Positions 19,922-28,596 of a stretch of 40,376 nt of DNA are shown here, in pieces. The notes under the pieces are model-generated. The model was not told the DNA's origin. It did no database searches and was given only the letters and a program-made list of their open reading frames with translations. Source of the DNA: Nitrosomonas sp. UBA6494. Lineage in GTDB: Bacteria; Pseudomonadota; Gammaproteobacteria; Burkholderiales; Nitrosomonadaceae. The position numbers were made by a program, and so were the translations under genes. Position 1 is the stretch's first letter; every line of letters begins with the position of its first letter. The stretch covers positions 1 through 40,376 of the forward strand of contig DJMI01000003.1 in the NCBI GenBank assembly GCA_002435335.1, given 5' to 3'.

Positions 19922-20542
19922 TTACGATTCACGATCCCCATAAAACTCCTCGCGAATAACATGCGGGGTTATTTCCCGAGGGTCTATTGTAACAGGTTGA
20001 TAAACAACACGCTTTTGGTCAGCATCATAGCGCATTTCAACATAACCAGTTATCGGAAAATCTTTTCTAAATGGATTACCGATAAAGCCATAATCAGTCA
20101 GAATGCGCCGCAAATCAGGATGGCCTGCAAAAATGATTCCATAAAGATCGAAAGCTTCACGCTCGAACCAATTAGCTACTGGCCAAATGTCAGTAACCGA
20201 ATCAACCGTTGGAAGTTCATTATCTTCGGCTAACACTCGCACACGCAGTCTCTGGTTCTTCTCAACTGAAAGCAAATGATAAATGACTGCAAAACGTCTA
20301 CCACGCAACCGATATTTGGTCGACAATTCATCCCCAAAAGTAGAATAGTCAATACCACATAAATCCATTAAGGTATCGAATCTTAATGCTGAGTCATCTC
20401 GCAACAGTCGACTTACTACTAAAAAATCAATTGCATCAATCGTAATAGTTAATTCACCATGCTGCATTCTGTGATCAACTATTTTTTCTCCAAGCGCATT
20501 ACGCAATGCCTCAAAAATAACTTCTTGATTAATCGTTTGCAT
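19922..20542 (-). CDS. nuoC: NADH-quinone oxidoreductase subunit C
   Basis: This 206-residue 30-kDa-type subunit of the complex I connecting module shows the signature [25 protein letters not shown] (about 127-153) and a C-terminal extension that contacts NuoD (the [14 protein letters not shown] stretch). It lies 5 bp downstream of nuoB. Confidence 0.97.
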   Translation of the reverse strand: MQTINQEVIFEALRNALGEKIVDHRMQHGELTITIDAIDFLVVSRLLRDDSALRFDTLMDLCGIDYSTFGDELSTKYRLRGRRFAVIYHLLSVEKNQRLRVRVLAEDNELPTVDSVTDIWPVANWFEREAFDLYGIIFAGHPDLRRILTDYGFIGNPFRKDFPITGYVEMRYDADQKRVVYQPVTIDPREITPHVIREEFYGDRES

Positions 20543-20547
20543 AACTG

Positions 20548-21024
20548 TTAGCGTGCAATCGTATTGGTTTTATTAATCTTATTTTGCAACTGGATAATAC
20601 CGTACAACAGGGCTTCAGCCGTAGGAGGACAACCTGGTACATAAATATCAACCGGAACAATACGATCACAGCCACGAACAACAGAATACGAGTAGTGATA
20701 ATATCCACCACCGTTTGCACATGAACCCATCGATATGACCCATCTTGGCTCGGCCATCTGATCATAAACTTTTCGCAATGCGGGCGCCATCTTGTTACAT
20801 AAAGTTCCGGCCACAATCATCACATCCGATTGACGTGGACTTGGTCTGAAGACTATGCCAAAGCGATCCAGATCATAACGCGATGCCCCTGTTTCCATCA
20901 TTTCCACAGCGCAGCAGGCCAGACCAAAAGTCATCGGCCACATCGAACCTGTCCGCCCCCAATTAATAATGGAATCTAGGCTGGTTGTAATAAATCCTTT
21001 TTCTAATACCCCTTCTATACTCAT
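20548..21024 (-). CDS. nuoB: NADH-quinone oxidoreductase subunit B
   Basis: This 158-residue subunit carries cluster N2, the last iron-sulfur centre before quinone. The four ligands are visible: the tandem Cys37-Cys38 (ACCAVEM), Cys102 (GSCANGGG) and Cys132 ([12 protein letters not shown]). It follows nuoA by only a few bases. Confidence 0.98.
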   Translation of the reverse strand: MSIEGVLEKGFITTSLDSIINWGRTGSMWPMTFGLACCAVEMMETGASRYDLDRFGIVFRPSPRQSDVMIVAGTLCNKMAPALRKVYDQMAEPRWVISMGSCANGGGYYHYSYSVVRGCDRIVPVDIYVPGCPPTAEALLYGIIQLQNKINKTNTIAR

Positions 21025-21028
21025 AATA

Positions 21029-21385
21029 TCAATCCCACTCTAACGCACCTTTCATCCATTCATAAACAAAGCCCACTACCAGGATGCTTAGAAATACGAT
21101 CATTGCAATAAAACCAAATAGACCAATTTCATCGAGTACGATAGCCCATGGAAATAGAAAAGCAATTTCCAAGTCAAATAAAATAAATAAAATTGCAATC
21201 AAATAATAACGAACGTCGAATTTCATTCGCGCATCTTCAAATGCATCAAATCCACATTCATAAGATGATAGTTTTTCTTTATCAGGACGATTAGGCGCCA
21301 ATAACCACCCGCAAAGCATAGGCACCACACCGACAAGAAATCCCACGATAAGAAACAACAATATTGAAAAATAATTCTCTAGCAT
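21029..21385 (-). CDS. nuoA: NADH-quinone oxidoreductase subunit A
   Basis: This is the small membrane subunit at the junction of the two complex I arms, 118 residues with three hydrophobic helices. It carries the family loop [14 protein letters not shown] (about 40-53) with the conserved Glu-Cys-Gly. The open frame extends upstream to 21466, but that extension runs through the tRNA-Leu gene. The ATG at 21385 ([11 protein letters not shown]) is therefore the real start. The ribosome-binding site is poor. Only 39 bp separate it from the tRNA, so any promoter for nuo must lie within or before the tRNA. Confidence 0.95.
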   Translation of the reverse strand: MLENYFSILLFLIVGFLVGVVPMLCGWLLAPNRPDKEKLSSYECGFDAFEDARMKFDVRYYLIAILFILFDLEIAFLFPWAIVLDEIGLFGFIAMIVFLSILVVGFVYEWMKGALEWD

Positions 21386-21424
21386 ATAAATCTTATAATT
21401 AAATTGATCTTTGAGGCAATTTAA

Positions 21425-21509
21425 TGGTGCCGATGGCGAGACTCGAACTCGCACAGCTTTCGCCACCGCCCCCTCAAGACGGCGTGTCTACCAATTCCAC
21501 CACATCGGC
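21425..21509 (-). tRNA. tRNA-Leu (GAG)
   Basis: This is an 85-nt type II tRNA with a long variable arm. The acceptor strand GCCGATG (21509-21503) pairs with CATCGGC, and CCA is encoded (21427-21425). The anticodon stem CCGTC/GGCGG encloses TTGAGGG with anticodon GAG, which reads CUC and CUU. It lies between secG and nuoA, a placement seen in many beta- and gammaproteobacteria. Confidence 0.95.
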
Positions 21510-21573
21510 GGCTAAACTATGCGCCTTTTTCGATACGTTAACACTCGCAGGTTGTCTCTTATGAGATCTTAAG

Positions 21574-21960
21574 CTATTCCGGTATTTGATTAACTTTTGA
21601 TTTGCCTTCTACTTCTGATTTTGTCGAATCGACTTGATGTGCGTCAATCTCATCGCCTGTTTCAGACGAAGAAGATCCATTTGTTTCTTCCGATTCATTC
21701 ACAAAGCTCATTACACTATCACTGTTCACTGGATTTGCAGAAAAATAAGTAAGGCTCATACTGGTAATAAAAAACATCGCAGCAACAAAACCGGTCGTAC
21801 GACTCAGAAAAGTAGCCGATCCACTGGGACCAAACAAGCTTCCTGCAGACCCACTTCCGAAAGCGGCACCCATATCAGCCCCTTTCCCATGTTGCAACAA
21901 AACCAATCCGATCAATACCGCGGCTAAAATAATATGTGCCACCCAGACCAATGTTTCCAA
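21574..21960 (-). CDS. secG: Preprotein translocase subunit SecG
   Basis: This small inner-membrane partner of SecYE is 128 residues long. Two hydrophobic helices (about 5-22 and 54-73) flank the glycine/serine-rich cytoplasmic loop with [19 protein letters not shown] (26-44), the SecG signature. The C-terminal 45 residues are acidic, serine-rich and probably disordered. The start codon is TTG at 21960, with a good GGAG site 7 nt upstream and no ATG alternative. It follows tpiA by 17 bp. Confidence 0.95.
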   Translation of the reverse strand: METLVWVAHIILAAVLIGLVLLQHGKGADMGAAFGSGSAGSLFGPSGSATFLSRTTGFVAAMFFITSMSLTYFSANPVNSDSVMSFVNESEETNGSSSSETGDEIDAHQVDSTKSEVEGKSKVNQIPE

Positions 21961-21977
21961 CTAATTACTCCAAAAAA

Positions 21978-22733
21978 TTAATGACGCAAAGCGCGGCAAA
22001 TAGTGATAAATTCTTCAGCCACTAGAGATGCTCCCCCGATCAATCCCCCATCGATATCCGGCATAGCAAACAATTCGCTAGCATTGTTTGCTTTTACACT
22101 ACCACCATAAACAATGGTTATGCTTTGAGCTATGTCAGAATTTTGTCTCGCCAAACTGGTGCGAATGAAAGCATGCACGTCTTGGGCTTGTTGTGGAGTA
22201 GCTGTTTTTCCCGTCCCAATCGCCCAAACTGGTTCATAAGCAATAATAGCATTTTCGAATGATTCTATGCCTGCACTATGAATAACCGCATCCAATTGCT
22301 CTGCTATAACACTTTCAGTACTGCCATCTTCACGTTGCTGCAGTGTTTCACCTACACACAGAATCGGTATTATGCTGAAACGCTGCGCAGCGATATATTT
22401 TTCAGCAACAATTGCACTACTTTCTCCAAACAAGGCTCTTCTTTCAGAGTGCCCTACAATTACATAACGACATGCAAAATCAGTCAACATTGGAGCCGAA
22501 ACTTCTCCAGTATAAGCTCCTTTTTCATATTGACTCAAATTTTGCGCTCCCCAAGCGATATTCGTGTTTTTTAACGAATTCTGAACGGAGAAAAGATAAG
22601 GATATGGCACACAAACTACAAAATTTCCTTCTTGCAATTCACGCAATCCTTTAGCCAGCGCACCAAGTAACTGTTCATTTTCGGAAAGACTACCATGCAT
22701 CTTCCAATTCCCAGCCACCATCTTTCTACGCAT
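21978..22733 (-). CDS. tpiA: Triosephosphate isomerase
   Basis: This enzyme interconverts dihydroxyacetone phosphate and glyceraldehyde-3-phosphate in glycolysis and the Calvin cycle. The 251-residue TIM barrel carries Asn9 and Lys11 (GNWKM), the electrophile His95 (VGHSERR), the catalytic base Glu167 (AYEPVWAIGTG) and the phosphate-binding VYGGSVKANN. I chose the ATG at 22733, giving MRRKMVAGNWKM, the family N-terminus. An ATG seven codons earlier (22754) sits almost on the predicted transcription start and is less likely. It heads the tpiA-secG-tRNA-nuo run. Confidence 0.95.
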   Translation of the reverse strand: MRRKMVAGNWKMHGSLSENEQLLGALAKGLRELQEGNFVVCVPYPYLFSVQNSLKNTNIAWGAQNLSQYEKGAYTGEVSAPMLTDFACRYVIVGHSERRALFGESSAIVAEKYIAAQRFSIIPILCVGETLQQREDGSTESVIAEQLDAVIHSAGIESFENAIIAYEPVWAIGTGKTATPQQAQDVHAFIRTSLARQNSDIAQSITIVYGGSVKANNASELFAMPDIDGGLIGGASLVAEEFITICRALRH

Positions 22734-22767
22734 TTTTGCACCCGACCCAAGCATCTTAAAAGGCGAA

Positions 22768-22796
22768 ATCCTACCGTTGATTGACCATCAAGTCAA
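22768..22796 (-). promoter_or_regulatory. Sigma-70 promoter of tpiA-secG
   Basis: On the minus strand, TTGACT (22796-22791) and TAGGAT (22773-22768) are separated by exactly 17 bp. The predicted start is near 22761, giving a leader of about 28 nt to the preferred tpiA ATG. It is the best promoter match between nhaC and tpiA, and may also drive secG, the tRNA and part of nuo transcription. Confidence 0.6.
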
Positions 22797-22855
22797 TTGA
22801 ATACCTTCGAAAGCAATTGATGTGAGCAAAACAAAATTAATTAAGGTCATGAATC

Positions 22856-22871
22856 AAAGAAAATTTTCTTT
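22856..22871. repeat. 16-bp perfect palindrome after nhaC
   Basis: AAAGAAAATTTTCTTT is fully self-complementary and lies about 65 bp past the nhaC stop. With no loop it is a poor terminator. It could be a protein-binding site or chance AT-rich symmetry. Nothing else is seen in the 22755-22937 gap apart from the tpiA promoter. Confidence 0.35.
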
Positions 22872-22937
22872 ACCTCAGTTTTTTCTAAAATTTGCTTGTA
22901 CAAAAGGAACATACCGATAATTATAAATATCTCAAAT

Positions 22938-24368
22938 TCAAGGACGATAATCGATGCTCTGAATTCGCCAAATTCCAATTCCCAGTATTACCATCGCTAT
23001 CGAAATTAACGGATTAAGCAAATTTAGCAGCGCATATACGGCATAATCCAACGTCGGCACACCTAACGTAGCAGCATAAAAAGTACCTGCCGTTGTCCAT
23101 GGAATTAAAGCGGTAGTCAATGTCGAACCTTCTTCGACTGAACGTGACAGCATCGCATTATCGAGTGATTTTTCTTGAAAAGCATCTTTAAATAACTGTC
23201 CATTGAGCAGAATGGAAATGTACGCTTCGCCTAATGCCATATTTCCGACCAAACCGGAGATGATGGTAGCTGCAATGAGCGTACTTACTCGCTGAATGCG
23301 AACAATAAGATGCCGAAGCAGAGATTCCAAAAATCCGGCATGATGCAAAATCCCACCGAGTGCCAGCGCCATGATCGACAACACCAATGTCCATGCCATG
23401 CTGTATAATCCACCACGCCCTAACATATCATCGATACTTTCAATTCCAGTGGTTCCCGGTGTATTTAGCCACAGCACATTGATCATTTCGACACCGTTCT
23501 TACCCTGAAAAACCACGGCAATTGCTACGGCAAGCAGTATACTGCACGACATACTGATCTCGGCACTATAATGTTTGACACTCATAACGAACATCAGCAA
23601 TATCGGCAATAACGTCCACCACGGTTCTAATCGGTATGCACTTGCCAATGCAATCCGAATTTCTTCAGTCCGATTATCCATCGGAGAATTGCCGCCGTAC
23701 TGCATTCCCCAAAGTATAAAAATAATCAGAACCACGATAAAGGTCGGCAATGTTGTGTACAGCATCGATCCGATATGACGATACAATTGCGTCCCGGTAC
23801 TCATCGCCGCCAGATTTGTCGTATCTGAAATCGGCGATAATTTATCGCCGAAAGTCGCCCCTGAGATGATCATGCCCGCCACGAGCGGCAATGGAATGCC
23901 TAAAGTATCACCAATGCCGATCAACACCACACCGATGGTCCCCACAGTACCCCACGCTGTACCCGTAGCAATCGACATCAAACTGCACAACAGCAATCCT
24001 ATCGCCAAAAAACTACCGGGTGTCAGCCAGCTCAATCCGTAATACATAAGGCATGCAATGGTACCGCTATGCATAAAGCTAGCAATCACCATACCGATCA
24101 GCAAAAAAATATAAATTGCCGGCAATGCTTTGGCTATTCCGTCATCCATCATGCGTCTGATCGCAATAAACGAATATCCCAAGCCACGCGCATTGATACC
24201 GACCCACACCAGTGAGAAAAAAATCAGCACATGCAGGCTCACTTGAGCAACGAACAGACCCAATGAAAGCAATAACAATACGCCCATGAAGCAAATGGCC
24301 GCATGCCATATCGATGGTGTTCGAGCCGTCTCCTGTAATGTATGAAAATGCGAATTTTGATCAAACAT
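22938..24368 (-). CDS. NhaC-family Na+/H+ antiporter
   Basis: This 476-residue inner-membrane transporter has about 11-12 hydrophobic segments. The NhaC-family signature is clear: MSIATGTAWGTVGTIGVVLI (131-150) and ISGATFGDKLSPISDTTNLA (168-187), with a second repeat around GEAYISILLNG and a C-terminal EEGSTLTTALIPWTTAGTF. NhaC members exchange Na+ for H+, but close relatives exchange malate/lactate or other solutes, so the substrate is not fixed. It lies 15 bp after msrB on the same strand, so the pair probably share a transcript. Confidence 0.88.
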   Translation of the reverse strand: MFDQNSHFHTLQETARTPSIWHAAICFMGVLLLLSLGLFVAQVSLHVLIFFSLVWVGINARGLGYSFIAIRRMMDDGIAKALPAIYIFLLIGMVIASFMHSGTIACLMYYGLSWLTPGSFLAIGLLLCSLMSIATGTAWGTVGTIGVVLIGIGDTLGIPLPLVAGMIISGATFGDKLSPISDTTNLAAMSTGTQLYRHIGSMLYTTLPTFIVVLIIFILWGMQYGGNSPMDNRTEEIRIALASAYRLEPWWTLLPILLMFVMSVKHYSAEISMSCSILLAVAIAVVFQGKNGVEMINVLWLNTPGTTGIESIDDMLGRGGLYSMAWTLVLSIMALALGGILHHAGFLESLLRHLIVRIQRVSTLIAATIISGLVGNMALGEAYISILLNGQLFKDAFQEKSLDNAMLSRSVEEGSTLTTALIPWTTAGTFYAATLGVPTLDYAVYALLNLLNPLISIAMVILGIGIWRIQSIDYRP

Positions 24369-24383
24369 CGGTGCTGTTATTGC

Positions 24384-24845
24384 TCAAGATTCAGTGTTGA
24401 ACAGTGACAACCATTTGCCATATCCCATCTCCGCCATTTCTTCTTTCTTAATAAATTTCAATGCAGCGGAATTGATACAGAAACGCAAACCAGTGGGTGC
24501 GGGCCCATCTTCGAATACGTGCCCCAAGTGGCTGTCTGCGTAACGGCTTCGCACTTCAGTACGTGGCATCCACAACTCGTAATCGGTACGGTATTGCAGA
24601 TAATGCTCGTCGATCGGACAATAAAAACTTGGCCAGCCGGAACCTGAATCATACTTATGTACCGACGCAAACAGCGGCTCACCGGATACAATATCCACAT
24701 AAATACCCACTGCTTCGTTATCCCAGTACTCATTCTGAAACGGCGCTTCGGTACCGGCATGCTGAGTCACTTGATATTGTAACGGCGACAGTTCGTTTTT
24801 CAGTACTTCCGGGTCTTTTTTAAAATTCTGATAGGGATTGGTCAT
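24384..24845 (-). CDS. msrB: Peptide-methionine (R)-S-oxide reductase MsrB, zinc-less form
   Basis: It reduces methionine-R-sulfoxide in proteins. The roughly 153-residue product has the core [21 protein letters not shown], here split around its catalytic cysteine (about residue 123, in RFCIN), and the [10 protein letters not shown] segment. Both CxxC zinc pairs of classical MsrB are replaced (DIVSG for CxxCG, and RSRYAD for RCGNCD), which is a recognised zinc-free subclass. The serine in DSGSGW stands where some members have the resolving cysteine. The ATG at 24845 with an AAGGA site is preferred over a GTG one codon earlier. It is divergent from the methyltransferase gene. Confidence 0.92.
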   Translation of the reverse strand: MTNPYQNFKKDPEVLKNELSPLQYQVTQHAGTEAPFQNEYWDNEAVGIYVDIVSGEPLFASVHKYDSGSGWPSFYCPIDEHYLQYRTDYELWMPRTEVRSRYADSHLGHVFEDGPAPTGLRFCINSAALKFIKKEEMAEMGYGKWLSLFNTES

Positions 24846-24877
24846 CACATTTTCCTTTGCTTCAAGTACGATTCATC

Positions 24878-26041
24878 ATGATATTTACCGGCACGATTAC
24901 ACATTTATCGCAAAAAGGCTTGGGCGTTGTCAAAAACATCCACAATAATCTATCGTATTTCGTCGCCGGCACTTGGCCGGGTGATCACGGTGAATTCGAA
25001 GCGATCGACAAGCCGCTGGACAACAAAAAATTTGCATACGCCAAGCTAACTCGCTTAATTCGACCCTCTCCACAGCGGCAAACACCACGGTGTCCTCACC
25101 TCAGCTTGCAAGAAAGTACGTGTACCGGTTGTTCATGGATGATTGCCGATTACAGCGCGCAATTGGAACAAAAACAAAACCGCATTCATTACGCGATGCA
25201 ACGCGTAGGGTTCGATATCAATCAATTAAAAATCCAACCGATCCACCCGGCCCCGCAAGTCTACGGCTACCGCAATCGCTGTCAACTCAAGACCGACGGC
25301 TTACAACTGGGGTTTATTTCCGAAGTCACGCATCACATTGCGCCGATCCACGATTGCATCGTACTGAATGATACCTGCCGCAATCTGCTGCACACGGTGC
25401 AGCAACAATTGCCGCAACCGGCGTGGCACACGGAATCGACACAAAATTGGCACACTATCGATTTGGATGACAATATGCAACCCGGTGATATCGTCATCGA
25501 CCGCAAGCGTCCTTTCAAACAAGGCAATTCTCAGCAAAACGCTTGGATGCAGGCTTGGCTGCAACAGCGACTGGTTGAGCATCCCAATCCCGGAAAAGTC
25601 GTGGAATTATTTTGCGGCGCGGGTAATTTCACCCAAATCATCGCCGCATCGAATTGCGACTCGATACTAGCCTTCGAGGCTGACTTCGATGCGGTTCAAA
25701 GACTCAAGGCATTAAATCTCAAGAGAACAAAACCGGTTGTTGCCGATTTGTTCAGTATCAACAGTTGGAAAAAAATGCAACATCAAGTCCATGATGCGAA
25801 AACATTGATACTGGACCCACCGCGCGCCGGTCTCAAAAAACATCAAGGATTTTTCGACAGCTTTTGTACTTTGGAAACGATCATCTACATCTCCTGCAAC
25901 CCGGAAACATTTGCACGTGACGCATGGTTTTTCAATCAACACGGATTTAACGCCGATAAAATCCAACCAATCGATTTATTTCCTCACACACCGCATGTTG
26001 AGGTGTTGGCGGTATTTCAACGATCAACTAATGCGCCATAG
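24878..26041 (+). CDS. RNA (uracil-5-)-methyltransferase, TrmA/RlmC/RlmD family
   Basis: This is a SAM-dependent enzyme that makes 5-methyluridine in rRNA or tRNA. The 387-residue product starts with a short TRAM-like beta domain (about 1-60), then a [4Fe-4S] site of Cys72, Cys82, Cys85 and Cys160 as in RlmD. The methyltransferase domain shows VELFCGAGNFT (242-252), ILDPPRAG (311-318) and the catalytic Cys340 in YISCNPETFARD. The ATG at 24878 gives the natural N-terminus; an upstream in-frame TTG is unlikely. The last 14 bp overlap the 3' end of ald on the other strand. The iron-sulfur motif favours an RlmD-like 23S rRNA target, but it is shorter than typical RlmD, so I give no symbol. Confidence 0.88.
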   Translation: MIFTGTITHLSQKGLGVVKNIHNNLSYFVAGTWPGDHGEFEAIDKPLDNKKFAYAKLTRLIRPSPQRQTPRCPHLSLQESTCTGCSWMIADYSAQLEQKQNRIHYAMQRVGFDINQLKIQPIHPAPQVYGYRNRCQLKTDGLQLGFISEVTHHIAPIHDCIVLNDTCRNLLHTVQQQLPQPAWHTESTQNWHTIDLDDNMQPGDIVIDRKRPFKQGNSQQNAWMQAWLQQRLVEHPNPGKVVELFCGAGNFTQIIAASNCDSILAFEADFDAVQRLKALNLKRTKPVVADLFSINSWKKMQHQVHDAKTLILDPPRAGLKKHQGFFDSFCTLETIIYISCNPETFARDAWFFNQHGFNADKIQPIDLFPHTPHVEVLAVFQRSTNAP

Positions 26042-27146
26042 CCTCCAATGCACTGACATACGGCACCCCCTGATTGCGCGCTACCGCGTCGTATGTCAAT
26101 CGGCCACGATAGACATTTAAGCCATTGCGCAAATGTGGATCATCCTGCAATGCTTTGAGATATCCCTTGTTAGCCAGCGCCAAAGCAAATGGCAGCGTTG
26201 CATTATTCAACGCGAACGTGGATGTGCGAGCCACTGCTCCAGGCATGTTGGAAACGCAATAATGGACCACGCCATCGACGGTATAAATTGGATCTGCCAA
26301 TGTGGTCGGTTTGGATGTGGCGAAACAACCACCCTGATCAATCGCCACATCTACCAGCACCGCACCGCGATTCATACGCGCCACCAATTCGCGACTCACC
26401 AGCTTGGGCGCAGCGGCACCGGGAACCAGCACCGCACCGATCACCAAATCGGCACTCGAAACATATTCTTCCACAGCATCCACGGTAGAAAAGACGGTGT
26501 TGATGCGTGATCCGTATTGCGCATCCAATTGCTGCAAGCGGTGTATCGACTTATCCAATACCGTGACATGCGCCTCCACTCCCATTGCGATACGTGCCGC
26601 ATTGGTACCAACCACACCACCACCCAGCACCACAACGCGCGCGGCTGGTACACCGGATACGCCGCCAAGCAAAACGCCACGCCCCCCCTGATCCAATTCC
26701 AATGCATGCGCACCCGCTTGGATCGCCATGCGACCGGCAACCTCACTCATCGGCGCAAGCAACGGCAAGCCGCCAAAATTATCCGTGACCGTTTCGTAAG
26801 CAATTGCCACGCAACCGGATTCAATCAATCCTTTGGTTTGCACCGGATCAGGAGCCAAATGCAAGTATGTGAACAATATTTGTCCTTCGCGCAGCATAGG
26901 AATTTCCGTTGCTTGCGGCTCTTTAACTTTGACGATCAATTCCGCTCGTGCATAAATTTCCTGCGAGGTATCGACCACTTGCGCCCCGGCGGAACGATAC
27001 TGATCGTCACTCAAATCAATTTGCTGACCCGCATTCTTCTGCACCATGACTTGATGGCCATGAGCCGCCAATTCGCGCACCGCTGCCGGAGTCAATCCTA
27101 CTCTTGATTCATGAATTTTTATTTCCTTCGGCACCCCAATACGCAT
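26028..27146 (-). CDS. ald: Alanine dehydrogenase
   Basis: It catalyses NAD-dependent L-alanine + H2O = pyruvate + ammonium. The 372-residue protein matches the family with the usual numbering: Lys75 (VKVKEP), His96 (TYLHLAPDP) and Asp270 (VDVAIDQGG), and a Rossmann loop LGGGVVG (174-180). The N-terminus MRIGVPKEIK is characteristic. It is the last gene of the run queD-tatD-ank-SDR-ald and lies 21 bp after the SDR gene. In an ammonia oxidiser it might assimilate ammonium into alanine or recycle alanine; this is inference. Confidence 0.96.
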   Translation of the reverse strand: MRIGVPKEIKIHESRVGLTPAAVRELAAHGHQVMVQKNAGQQIDLSDDQYRSAGAQVVDTSQEIYARAELIVKVKEPQATEIPMLREGQILFTYLHLAPDPVQTKGLIESGCVAIAYETVTDNFGGLPLLAPMSEVAGRMAIQAGAHALELDQGGRGVLLGGVSGVPAARVVVLGGGVVGTNAARIAMGVEAHVTVLDKSIHRLQQLDAQYGSRINTVFSTVDAVEEYVSSADLVIGAVLVPGAAAPKLVSRELVARMNRGAVLVDVAIDQGGCFATSKPTTLADPIYTVDGVVHYCVSNMPGAVARTSTFALNNATLPFALALANKGYLKALQDDPHLRNGLNVYRGRLTYDAVARNQGVPYVSALEAMAH

Positions 27147-27167
27147 GTCACTCTCCAGTTTTAATCG

Positions 27168-27914
27168 TTAAATAATCCCGCCGTTTGCGCCAATATTTTG
27201 TCCGGTAATCCAGCACGCTTCGTCACTCACCAGAAATAATACGATTTGCGCAATGTCCTGTACATTACCAAGTCGCCCCAGCGCTGCCATGTTCGCCATA
27301 CGTTCGACGTCGGCAACGGTTTTACCGGTTCGAAACAATTCCGTATCCACCGGTCCTGGCAAAATACTGTTGGCAGTAATACCTCGCTCACCCACTTCAC
27401 GAGCAAAAATCCTAGTTAGTTGCTCGATCGCCGCTTTCGTTGCCGCATAGGCGCCATATTTGGGTAACATCAATCGGGTTACCGTGCTGGAAATAGTCAC
27501 AACCCGGCCATGATCGGAAAGTCTGGTTGCAGCTTCGCGCAACGCATAAAACACGCCTTTGAAATTGATATCGACGATACGGTCGAATTCATCGTCAGTA
27601 ATGTTGGAAATTTCTTTGAACAACAAAATACCGGCATTATTGATCAGAATGTCAACTCGGTTAAACTTTGAAGCTGCAATTGCAAAAAGTTTACGCACTT
27701 CGACGGCATCGGATATATCGGCTTGCACCGGCAAAGCGATACCGCCAAAATCAGCAATCGCAGTGCACACATGATCCGCCGCAGCTTGATTTTGCTTGTA
27801 ATTGATTACGACTTTGGCACCTGCTTTGGCTAAAGCGATTGCAATTTCAGCACCGATACCTCTCGCTGCCCCGGTTACAATCGCAACTTTTCCGGCTAAT
27901 GATGGCATCGTCAT
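27168..27914 (-). CDS. SDR-family oxidoreductase
   Basis: This is a classical short-chain dehydrogenase/reductase of about 248 residues. It has the cofactor motif TGAARGIG (about 14-21), NNAG (about 92-95), an active-site serine in VVTISSTV, and the YAATK pair (about Tyr156, Lys160). The closest feel is FabG-like 3-oxoacyl reductases or glucose-dehydrogenase-like SDRs; the substrate cannot be told. The start is ambiguous: ATGs at 27914 and 27908 and a TTG at 27923 are all possible, none with a good ribosome-binding site. The position between ald and the ankyrin gene gives no functional hint. Confidence 0.85.
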   Translation of the reverse strand: MTMPSLAGKVAIVTGAARGIGAEIAIALAKAGAKVVINYKQNQAAADHVCTAIADFGGIALPVQADISDAVEVRKLFAIAASKFNRVDILINNAGILLFKEISNITDDEFDRIVDINFKGVFYALREAATRLSDHGRVVTISSTVTRLMLPKYGAYAATKAAIEQLTRIFAREVGERGITANSILPGPVDTELFRTGKTVADVERMANMAALGRLGNVQDIAQIVLFLVSDEACWITGQNIGANGGII

Positions 27915-27945
27915 TACAAACAATCAGGCAAGCCAGTTTCAGCAG

Positions 27946-28596
27946 TTACTTGGCTGCATTCTGGTTTTTCAGAAACTTGACGATGTCTTGAAATTCTCGT
28001 TTTTCCGCCCAAGTCAGCGCATTATCGCCTTGCTCGTTTTTTATCGTAGAATCGGCACCTAATTTAAGTAACAATGCCACTACGTCGGCATGATTGCCCC
28101 TGACAGCCATCATCAATGCCGATGAACCATTGTCTGAAACCGCATTGATATCGGCCCCGCCTTTCAGTAATAGCTGAATAGTATCCAAATGACCACCCGT
28201 TGCCGCATACAACAATGGATTCCAGCCACTGTGATTAATTTCCGCACCACGAATGTACAGTTGCTTCACCATATCGGTTTGTCCATGATAACTCGCCAAC
28301 ATGATTGCCGTTTCGCCAAACCGATTACGCGTATGGATATCTGCGCCCGCATCCATTAACAATTCAGCCAATTTGGTATTGTGCAACTGAGCTGCCATCA
28401 TCAGAGGGGTATAACCTTCCGGATTCGGAATATTCGGATCGGCACCTTTGCTTAGCAATCGGGATACGTCGTACAAATTGCCTTTTTCAATCGCCCAAAT
28501 CAAATCTTTCTGAATATCAGCATGTGCTTGCAGTGGAAAAAATAGCAAGAAGCATAGAGTCATCCATAAAGAAAAATGCAATCCTTTGTTATGCAC
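27946..28596 (-). CDS. Exported ankyrin-repeat protein
   Basis: This 216-residue protein has a signal peptide (about 1-26, ending LQAHA before DIQKD) and about five ankyrin repeats covering nearly all the mature part. Repeats are recognisable by the spaced GADPN, GADIH, GAEIN, GADIN and GAD turns and the TPLMMAA/TAIMLAS/NPLLYAA/SALMMAV helices. It should act as a periplasmic protein-binding scaffold; the partner is unknown. The start is GTG at 28596, backed by a strong GGGGGAGG site at 28603-28610, and it overlaps the end of tatD by 8 bp, so it is translationally coupled to that gene. Confidence 0.88.
   Translation of the reverse strand: MHNKGLHFSLWMTLCFLLFFPLQAHADIQKDLIWAIEKGNLYDVSRLLSKGADPNIPNPEGYTPLMMAAQLHNTKLAELLMDAGADIHTRNRFGETAIMLASYHGQTDMVKQLYIRGAEINHSGWNPLLYAATGGHLDTIQLLLKGGADINAVSDNGSSALMMAVRGNHADVVALLLKLGADSTIKNEQGDNALTWAEKREFQDIVKFLKNQNAAK

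Noticed and set aside
21386..21466. N-terminal extension of nuoA by 27 codons
   Set aside because: The extension is the translation of the tRNA-Leu gene and its spacer. NuoA proteins start at MLENYFS-like sequences, so 21385 is the start.
26133..27107. Long plus-strand open frames opposite ald
   Set aside because: They are antisense shadows of a clearly recognised alanine dehydrogenase, with His/Arg-rich composition and no family resemblance.
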